From Cardiocondyla obscurior (lineage: Eukaryota; Arthropoda; Insecta; Hymenoptera; Formicidae), in contig NC_091869.1 of assembly GCF_019399895.1 (NCBI RefSeq), positions 5,332,001 through 5,396,000 of the forward strand: a DNA stretch of 64,000 nucleotides, written 5' to 3'. A program made the position numbers and the translations under genes. Below the pieces are notes generated by a model, which did no database searches, was not told where the DNA came from, and worked only from the letters and a program-made list of their open reading frames with translations. Positions 26,281 to 35,264 of this stretch are shown here, piece after piece (position 1 is the stretch's first letter; every line of letters starts with the position of its first letter).

Positions 26281-26351
26281 ATAATTTATATCCTTCCTAT
26301 TTAACAATTTTTATTAACAAATAATTGTTAAATAGGAAGAATATAAATTAT
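26281..26351. repeat. 29-bp-arm inverted repeat (hairpin)
   Basis: Left arm 26281-26309 and right arm 26323-26351 are nearly exact reverse complements, with core TCCTTCCTATTTAACAATT against AATTGTTAAATAGGAAGA. The arms are separated by about 13 nt. It may be a small foldback element or a structured RNA; no target duplication was obvious. Confidence 0.75.
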
Positions 26352-26841
26352 ATATAATTAAATATAAAATTAAATGTAAAAATAAATTTTTTTTTTTTTT
26401 TCTAATAAATCTAAACTCGTTTAAACATCTCAAATTATTCCCGAAATGGTTTTAAAACACAAATTAAAGCGCAGGATGTTTTACATGCCGCCGACGGTAT
26501 TGTCCGAGGTAAATCGTTAAGTAGACAAACATATGAGTATCAAGTAACGTGTTTTCCGGTGAAGAATTGACGCTCGGAAGAGATAAGTTTCGCATATCAC
26601 AAAACTGTAACAGCGCACGATAAACGGTATTTTAACGAGGCCTTGGCTGTTGCCACACTGATAATGTGCATATTCTACACAGTACAAGTTTATTTGTGTC
26701 GCACTTGCGAGATCATTTTCAAATGCAGCCTCGCGTCATATCGGCGGGCTAAGATAATAAAGTCGTCCTATTCCTCTTTGCCAACGTAATTCATCTTGCA
26801 AATGGAATAATTGAGACGGAAGGCTCTTATAGAAGCTCTCG

Positions 26842-26978
26842 AATTAATATCGCCACGTAAATACTGAAAGTTACTTATTTTGAATATTAGGAACACTTGG
26901 CGATTATTAATTTTGCGTATTAAAACACTTGATGCTTTTAATTAATAAATTTTCAGTATTTACATGGCAGTACTAATT
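26842..26978. mobile_element. candidate MITE with ~28-bp terminal inverted repeats
   Basis: GCCACGTAAATACTGAAA (26852-26869) and the reverse complement of 26951-26968, GCCATGTAAATACTGAAA, differ at one base. The similarity extends outward with a few mismatches to about 28 bp per end. The unit is about 137 bp, AT-rich inside and has no coding capacity. No clear target duplication was found, so the superfamily is unassigned. Confidence 0.45.
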
Positions 26979-27350
26979 TGGTAAATTTTACAAAAATCAG
27001 TTTATATGTAATTCACGCCATTTGTTTACGTTTCGTGCTTACGCAATTTCTTCATTCGTGCCAGATTACTTCATAATACCATGTTCGTAAATTGATGAAA
27101 TATACACGTTTGCTGACCCAATTTTTTTTTTTTGCGCGATGTCAGTGTTGCGTTGTGCATTGTTTATTGAAATATAATCGACCACGCATGGAACGTATCG
27201 CAAAATCGTGAATTATCGATGGCAAAAAGAGCGACACGCGAGCCGCGAGGAAAGAAACCGCCGACGTGTCTCGAATAATCTTGCTAATTAAGACAATTTC
27301 TCAATTCTGTACAGCGGTAAGATTCTGCAAAAGGCCAGCCGTCCACCAAG

Positions 27351-28196
27351 ATGAGCGACGAAGGATTCGATCTGTGCGAGTGCATGCATTACATGTCCGT
27401 GCAACATCTACTTTCTATCGTAAGTAACGCGAGAGAAAACGAGAGAAGACACGTGTTCGATCAGTAGTCGTGATGGACCGTGATCGGATGATGAGCGACG
27501 ATAAAAAAGGAGAAAACAAAAAAAATTGCCTCCCCATTTCTTTCACGAACATTCAATACCTTTAGATCGACAAGGTTTTCCCTTCTTGAGTGACCCGCGT
27601 AACGCAGACCTCTTCTGCTTAGCGCTGGCAGAAATTAGTTGCGCCAGGCGGTTACGTAAAAATGTTTTAATTACGTAAGTCGATGCATGACAGATCACAC
27701 AAATCGAATGCCTCAATTTAGAGGGATACATCTAATCTAGCTATTCATCTTGTCGTATTTTTGCGAATGAGAAATACATTTTTTTCTATAAATTACGTTA
27801 ATGTTTTTCAGTTACGACAATCGCAGGACTTATGTTCGGATACTGAATGCTTCAGCGTGTCGAGATGTACGCATTATCCATATTTTCTAATTACAATTCT
27901 TAAGTTACAAAATTAATAAAAAACTAACGTTTCTCTTCCAGTTCCAGGACCGCAGACGAACGCTCGAGAGTCTTCAGATTTCCTCTTCACTTGCTTAATT
28001 GTTGCCTTCATCGTTCTCATGTACGCATTCAGACCGAGGTCTTTGCGACAATCGAACATTGTCAAGAACAGGAATGAGCCTGTAAGTGCGTCAGTTGCAT
28101 ATTACCGATGGCCTCTTGAAAACATATTATTTAAATATAATTAATTCACAGGGTTCACACGGAGATGGCCCGCCTTCGCCACCGACGATGAGTTAA
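27351..28196 (+). CDS. SMIM14: small integral membrane protein 14
   Basis: Four coding exons (27351-27419, 27812-27866, 27942-28081, 28152-28196) give 102 residues; the human protein has 99. The N-terminus MSDEGFDLCECMHY matches the SMIM14 pattern of an acidic start followed by FDxCEC. The second block is LRQSQDLCSDTECF, then PGPQTN. One membrane segment, about residues 54-71 (DFLFTCLIVAFIVLMYAF), is followed by a basic stretch (RPRSLRQ) and a proline-rich tail ending in PPSPPTMS. The family is a single-pass protein of the endoplasmic reticulum with poorly known function. The conserved cysteines (positions 9, 11, 31 and 36) are kept. The start is the first ATG of the exon and matches the family. 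Divergent from SerT. Confidence 0.93.
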
Positions 28197-30332
28197 ATCA
28201 TGCAGATATCGTCAAGGTTTTTGTTATTCAAGATTTTATACACAAGATTTACTAAACTTATAACAAAAATAGGACAAGTTACGGTATATAGATACAATTT
28301 CGATAAATGCAATGTAGAGTCATATTAGCGGGATGATCGATTTTTGGGAGCATGTAGCTTCTTCATATATTGGTAGTTACAATTTTACGCGTTTGCATTT
28401 TTCTTTTTTGTTTTAAAGTATTTTTCTTATAATTACGTGCCTGGATTATACGCAGCACAATATGAAGTACCTTTATTACGACTATCAGCGAGATAGTTGT
28501 AAGATTCAACTATTGCATCACTAACAGAGATTTGAAACGTTCTGATATGTTTTTCAAAACGGATAACAGTAGATCGTAATTAATCAAATAATAATCTGCA
28601 TAATAACTCAGGCGATAACAAAAATGTACGTTTATTTAAATTAATTTAAAAATATAAAAATTAAATACCTGCGAATGAATAGTCGTCTAACGAAATTATT
28701 TATTTGACTTTTATATTTGAGAAATTACAACAAGATCCAAATTTGTCGCATAAGAAATCTTCCATGTACAATAATCGAATATACAATCATCTGCTGTAAA
28801 TAAATAATACAACGATAGTAAAATAATGTATAACTGAAAATTTCAGAACTTTATATGGTTCGTTAAGAAACAGTATTTGTATATTTTTCATAATACGACA
28901 AAAAATGGAAATGTATCAGTCCCTTCGATATTTAAAAATTAAATTTTGTTATCCAGAATAGAAATATAATATTTATAGTTTTGTAATATATGCGTATTGT
29001 ATCATTCAACAAAAAGATAACATATTTTGTCAAACACCCAACGTTTTGCATAAATAAAAAAAATTACAAAACTAAAAATATATGTAACGATTATTAAAGA
29101 ACTGTATGATTTTCCCATAATAAAAATGAACAGCTATGATGTTTTATACTAATAACAATGTTCTTACATTCCAAATTTTTTTGAAAATAAAATTGATTCG
29201 TATTATATAAAACAGACCTTTATGTTAATTATGACAACGTGGATGACGTCAATACATGGGATTGTAAAATATTCATGCTGTATCATTAAATTCATACAAT
29301 TAATTTTACATATTTTTATTACAAAATAACTTTATTTGAAATAAAAATGCTGTAATTATATATAATTATCTTTATACAATATTACGAGATCTAATATTTA
29401 TATTTATTACATATTAATTTATTTGTCTTATATCTCGGAAATTTAATGTTTAATGTTTTCAGTGAGAAAAAAAATTAATATTAGTAAAGATATTAAAATA
29501 TCCATCTTTAACAAAAAAAAAAAAAGTGCAGTATTTGAGACATTACTTTAAAATTTATAACTTTGATTTTAAATTCTAGAAGATATAATGTATTACAGTA
29601 AAATTGAACGCTTAGGAATTTACGTATTATACATTATTCAACCTTTATTGCTGTTTTAATTCTTTGAAAAGAACTTTAATGTATATATGAAGATTAATTT
29701 TATAAATCAACTTTAATGTATATATGAAGATTAATTTTATAAATCACAGTTAAATATCATCTCAATAGATACAAAAATATATTTCATCAGTGGAGATTTA
29801 TTTATATTTATTAACATGCATGAAGAAATCTGATCGGAGTTTTAAATCGACTTAAATATAAATGTAATGTGAGCATCACAGTTATATATAATAAAAATTG
29901 CGTAATGAAAACTTTGTCTATATTTTTGTACTTTTAGAAAATGATAGAGCGATTTATATGCATTTGGTTTTAATATTACATGTGTAAAATTAATATATAT
30001 TGCATACTTACACAGGCGTATATACACAAGTAATGAAATAAATCAATATGTTTAAATGAATGAATTAATCTTAAATTTATAGATATACCCAAAAATAGAT
30101 ATTTACATTTGGATATCAATTTTACTGAAAATATCTTCTCAGAATAAATTAGAAATAAAAAAAAAAATTTTTTATCGAGCATACACATACGAAATGTTTT
30201 ATGTACTACTATATATATTTTTTTTTCTTAATATATGTAATTTCAATTATTGATTTAATTGATTTTGCGTACCTAAATAATCTGTACTTATTTAATGTTA
30301 TTAATTTCTTTAATAGAATTTGTTTTAAAAAT
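28197..30332. other. SMIM14 3' UTR and AT-rich spacer
   Basis: Very AT-rich, without a credible coding frame. The first several hundred bases are probably SMIM14 3' UTR; AATAAA hexamers occur near 28800 and 29050 but I cannot choose between them. A 37-bp direct duplication at 29672-29745 is listed separately. The right end borders the ZCCHC8 stop codon on the other strand. Confidence 0.45.
29672..29745. repeat. 37-bp tandem duplication
   Basis: Two adjacent, identical 37-bp copies (29672-29708 and 29709-29745), each beginning AACTTTAATGTATATATGAA. The exact identity suggests a recent local duplication. Confidence 0.9.
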
Positions 30333-33300
30333 CTATTCTTGTTTGTGTAATTTCGCCATAGTGCATCTAACTTTTTGTAAGACTCCAGACATTTGTTCGT
30401 ACTTACCTGTTGAATCCGGCAAATTTTCGAAGTTCATTACATCACAAATGCCTTTGGAGAACTTTTCAGACGACGGAAGTTTACTGTATGGAGATGTACT
30501 TGACAGTATCGGTGTACCAACGTATGTCGACCTGACGGAAGCTCGACTTGAATTTGGAGATTTCAACGGAGTAGAATTACATTCAGGCATCTTATCAATA
30601 TCCGACGTATCCAATGTAGTATTAAAGTCACTTGTAAGTGACGTATTGGAATTACATGGTAAATCCGATTTCAAAGAATCTTCATTTGGAGATCTTCCAT
30701 AGGTAGAAGACGTAGCTGTTATACTGGAAATTGACGTTTCTGACAAAGACACAGAATCGTTCTTAATTAACATGGAATGAGAATTAGACTGCGAATTCGT
30801 CTTTTCGATTTCCATAAGCAATACTTCTTTCGTTTTTTCTAATTCAGATAAGGAAAGTGAATTTGTCATTAAATTATCGTCCTAAAAAAATTACATTTTT
30901 ATTAATTAACTATTTTTTTTATTTAGTTAAGATGATCTTTAAAGCTTTAATGACATACCGCAGACTCGAGGGAAGGTTCTTGCAACTGAGAGTCGGAATC
31001 TATTTGGAGTAATTCTGGTGGTAGTGGCGGTGGTGGTGCTGGTGGCCCTTCTACTGATTCTTTCGGTAACGGTGGTATAAAATCTTTCGGTAACGGTGGT
31101 ATAAAATCTTTCGGTAACGGTGGTATAAAACCTTTCGGTAACGGTGGTATTAAAAAATGACCATTAATAAGTTCACTCCCCATAACATTTCCTGCTTCGA
31201 TAATATAAAAAAAAAACTTATCTTTATCTACTTTCATTTAAAAAATACTTTTTTGCTTTTTTACAATTATCTTTTTAATAAAGTAAAATAACATTAAATA
31301 ACAGCAATAATATCGACATAATGTCTACGTTGACTAATCATACCTTCTGCATCGTCTATATCCATATCACTGACGTTTCTTATATTATTTACAATTGGCG
31401 CAGGCAGTTTTAATTTCTTCCGTTTATACCCATCTGCTAATCTACCTTGCAAGCGTAGTAACATCATATTTTTACTATGATTAGGTTGCATCTGCGGTGC
31501 CCAATACTTACGGCACTCCTGTAATTAAATTTACAAGTTTTTAATTATTAGAATTTTCAATTAAAAATACTGCAAGCTATAAAATATGTAAATCGTCAAA
31601 TTTTTTTCATGTACAAATATTGATTGTCCTACTATGTTACTTACATCTGAAGTACCAGGAGGAGGTGGGACATTGAAACCAGGGAAGTCATATATTTTTT
31701 GTACATCATATTGATCTCTATCTGTATTTGCAATAATTTCGCCTTCTTCTTCGTTTACGTCATTCTCCGCTACTCCGTCAGAATTGAACAGCGTTAAGCC
31801 GGAGTGTTGCAAACGTGCTTCTTCCAACCATCCTGGAGGGTAGCCAAATTCTCTCATTCTAAGAAAAAATACGTTTTGGAACGTAGAATGAACCTTATTG
31901 GTCCATTAAATTGACAATTATGGTTCTTTTTTTATTTTTACATTTAATATCGTACAAACGCACACTTACATTTGCAATAATAAAAAAAAATTTCAAAAAA
32001 CTGTTGACTTAAAAGCAGGAAACATGATACCGAGATTATAAGCAGAGCTGTAAAAGCTATGATTACTCTGATAATCAATAACTGAATAATTACGATTACT
32101 TCGCCTTGTAATTGTAATCGGAAATTTTTTTTTTTATTATAAATAATTGTAATCGTAATTATAGTGACAATTTTTTTATAGCTCTGATTATAAGACTTTT
32201 GTTAGTAATAAAAATACATATACACTGGTTTAAGCAACATGGAAAATTATTTTCTCAAATTCTATGGATTATGTAATTATTTAATACCTATATATGTGCT
32301 TAGGTAGCTGATTGTCTTTCAGTCCAAGAGCTTTTCGCAGCTTTTGACTCAACTGACCAGGAATCATATGACTAAATCTTTGATCCTCACTCACATGATA
32401 TCGGGCTGCTGTACTATTTTTTGCAAATTCTTTACGATTTTTATTAATAACACTTTGATTTCTAGGCAATGGACAATCTCGCATATTATGATATCCAGTA
32501 CAATTAAAACAATTTAATTTTGGCATGGCACTTCTTTTTGTGTTACGTTTAGATTCCTCAAAAGTACTTTCATATTTCTATAATAAAACAATTAATGTTT
32601 AAAACATATGTTAAAAAATACATTTTAAAAAAATGAGAATATTACCTGCCCATAAGTTGGAACATCCAAATCATTTTTTATCACATTTGGCTGTTTATCA
32701 ATAGTAAATAAAAAATTATCTTCATATTGTTCACTGTTGTCCTCATTTTCAATATTAAGAAGCACGTCTTCTTCTTTCATGGAATCGACTTCATCGTCCC
32801 AAATTTCTAACGTCAGGCTCACATCGTTTGTGTCTGCTTTACAAACGGGTTTTGTTCGCAGCAAGGTATGCAAAAAATCTTTTATTTCTCGCCGATATTG
32901 CCTGCAACACATGACATTCAATTAGCTCAGTCTAAAAATTAATTAACAAATACAATAATTTTATTTGTACAAGCTTGATTTCTATTTCCGCCCGCGCACA
33001 GTAAATAAAGTGTCGTGATGGAACGTATGTATATGTAACATACATACATACATACATACCTCGAGACACTCTCATCGCGAAACGTAACCTTAAAAACGGG
33101 CTGCTGGGCGCTATCGCTTGATGGGCAGGATTGTGGGTCTTCGTGGCCTGTTGTCTTTATAATCTCGGAGGTGTTCGGCGACGAGACGCGGTTGTTCTTC
33201 CTGCCTTGGTTTCCATCCTCGGCGCAGTAAGCAGACACCGTATCGCAGCTAGTCTCAAGCTCGACCACTTCTGGCTCCATGACAAACGAATCCAAAGAAT

Positions 33301-33340
33301 CTGTGTCCACGTCCGTAACTACGCAGACATCGCTGTCCAT
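30333..33340 (-). CDS. ZCCHC8: ZCCHC8, scaffold of the NEXT RNA-surveillance complex
   Basis: Seven coding exons (33060-33340, 32646-32901, 32288-32577, 31645-31858, 31344-31518, 30959-31191, 30333-30881) join in phase to 665 residues (human 707). In the nucleus ZCCHC8 bridges the MTR4 helicase and RBM7 and directs RNAs to the exosome. Visible in order: an acidic N-terminus; RQYRREIKDFLHTLL (about 94-108), matching the human QYHQEIEEF region; a zinc knuckle CFNCTGYHNMRDC (202-214) followed by PLPRN; a PSP domain from RFSHMIPGQLS to MREFGYPPGWLEEA (about 243-290); four PPLPK repeats (421-452) and a polyproline run; and a C-terminal block MNFENLPDSTGKY matching the human FENMAESTGMY, the region that contacts MTR4. 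The knuckle is one residue shorter between its second cysteine and the histidine than the usual form. Confidence 0.93.
31061..31152 (-). repeat. 24-bp coding minisatellite (PPLPK repeats) in ZCCHC8
   Basis: Four near-identical units start at 31061, 31085, 31109 and 31133, each encoding PPLPK plus three residues (GFI, DFI, DFI, ESV). The period is a multiple of three, so copy-number change keeps the frame. Human ZCCHC8 has irregular PPLPRGTP/PPLPKGTP motifs in the same place. Confidence 0.95.
32043..32186. mobile_element. hAT-type MITE, 144 bp, in ZCCHC8 intron
   Basis: The unit begins CAGAGCTGTAAAAG and ends with the reverse complement of CAGAGCTATAAAAA, giving terminal inverted repeats that start with CAGAG. 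It is flanked on both sides by the same 8-bp word ATTATAAG (32035-32042 and 32187-32194). An 8-bp target duplication and CAG-type ends are hallmarks of the hAT superfamily. It has no coding capacity and sits in the intron between the knuckle exon and the next exon. Confidence 0.85.
33038..33059 (-). repeat. GTAT tetranucleotide microsatellite at a splice donor
   Basis: About five units of a four-base repeat, read GTAT on the minus strand. The first GT is the donor of ZCCHC8 coding exon 1 (GAG|GTATGT). Confidence 0.9.
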
Positions 33341-35264
33341 CACGAAGACGCGGCTTCGTTATCGTCTGTACCTTCTTCCCTCGGTGACTGCGAGACGCGG
33401 ACAATCACCGAACACAATTCTCGTGAATTTCGTTGAAACTCGTATACGTGCGTGTTAACGCAACAGTGAACAAAACGCGTAAAGAATTCCCGCGTGTACG
33501 ATGCAAACGCTGCCGAGCATGCAGTAGATTTTGTTAAAATACGAATCTTCGTAGATTTATTAAATAACAGTATCAATATAAATTATTAATTACCAACACG
33601 AATTTGTAACTGAATTTCTATAATGTCCGACTTCGCGTCATTTGACTTCCATCACATCACTACTAGTGGTGCCAATGGCGGTAGACTCTTCGGTCGACTG
33701 TGGCGGCGCCAACAGAAAGTCAAAATAACTGATGGAAATCAATCGCCACTGACAAAACAAGCCAATTGAGGTAGTGATGGAAGTCAACTCAAGTTCAATC
33801 GAACTTTTTTCTTTTTTATTATTATTTTTAACGAAATTTACTTTAATTATATATATATATATATTACATTATAGAACAACAGATGATACATCTTCACAAC
33901 GTCCACTTCGATTTGATTTTATTCTCATTTAGTGTTCGCAATTAAAGTTGCCAATTCGCCACCCCTCGTTCAAAGCGCTTTATATTTAGAAATCCCTATG
34001 TTTATTTTAAATTTTTCATCAAAAACAGTAACCTTTACGAGGGTAGGTTTATAAATGGCAAGAAGGAGGGCTGGGGAGCGTCTTCCATCATTTAGACAGA
34101 CGTCAAGTGCAAGAGAATCGTTGGGAAAATGACGTCTGCGTGAACAATATGGTAGAGGACATCGACTGCCGACAATCAGCTTTACATTCGATTACACATT
34201 CCAAGGGTGAACGACTAACGACATATGCACTTATAAGTACGTTGCGTCACGTCTCGTTCACGTCTTTCGTAGATCAATTCGAGCATACATATTTCACTGG
34301 TTCTCCCGCACTTGTGACGAACAGAAAATACAATACGTGCATGGAACTTCTTTCATTTTAACAATTCTTGATATCGGCGCATTTTTCACGTCAAACGTGA
34401 CATAACTTAGATAAATAATAGCTGTACGTTCTGTCCGACTTTCAATCACGTTTGCTCAAGCGATGTTACGTGCAACTTCACGAGTTTTGCCGCCTTCTAA
34501 TAAATTCTCATTTTTACAGCAGTCGCAGTACGAGAGTATTTGCGAATAATGTGTTTGCGCGTTAAAGAATACAAGAAAAATCGCAAATTTAAAATCTCTA
34601 TTTAAGAAAAATACCGACCTTTAAGTGCCACTAGTGTTAACAAGGCTTTCGAAATGTAAAAGTCGATCAAGTTTCGGGTTGGATAAGCACGGTTTTCGAA
34701 ATATAAGTACATTCGAGAACACAATTAGTCGTGTCAATCTCTCGATAGTTCAGACTATTGTCGCTCTTCGAGCTGTATATGGCGACAACGCGCGAGAGGA
34801 TCTACCCTTAGAACATACTACGCTTCCTACGCTTTAAGTCTCAACGCGAATGAAGGAATGTGTTTTGTGCTTAAATATACAACGTTATCAAACTTGGTCT
34901 CCTCCCTAAAACCAACGCGATGCTTTCGTAATACGCGCATCGTGCTTACGAGCGGAGTTTCGGGCTTACATTTAATTTACATCACAGAGAACACGCGGAA
35001 AAAAAAAGGAAGATCTTATCTGTCGACTAAATTTTCTTAACAGCACATATGTAAAGAAAACGTTTGTCATGTTTTTCTTTAATGGCTCACGCTCGAAGAA
35101 CTTTTTCAGTAGAATTCTCCGAGAAATGTCAGCACATTGTCATGAAAAAGATCTCTGTCTTTCTCTCTCTCTCTTTTCCTATATTGCCGCGGAGCGGAAA
35201 ATTTTCTCGTTACGCTCGACTTGCAAGCTGAATCCTAGCGATAGGAAACATCGCCGATGTCGAT
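33341..35264. other. ZCCHC8 upstream region and Orai 3' flank
   Basis: Holds the ZCCHC8 promoter on the left and probably Orai 3' UTR on the right. An inverted repeat at 33646-33790 and a short TA run near 33849-33864 are present. The frames within are short and unrecognised. Confidence 0.45.
33646..33790. repeat. inverted repeat upstream of ZCCHC8
   Basis: TTGACTTCCATCACATCACTAC at the left end has its near reverse complement, GTAGTGATGGAAGTCAA, at about 33771-33787. The left copy has a 5-bp local duplication of CATCA. It may be a small foldback element or a pair of identical regulatory words; no target duplication was clear. Confidence 0.55.

Larger units (their letters stand above)
25185..27314 (+). 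other. probable 5' intron of SMIM14 with inverted repeats
   Basis: About 2.1 kb with no coding exon recognised. The first 400 bp remain CpG-rich and the rest is AT-rich. It contains a long hairpin at 26281-26351 and a second inverted-repeat unit at 26842-26978, listed separately. Confidence 0.45.
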
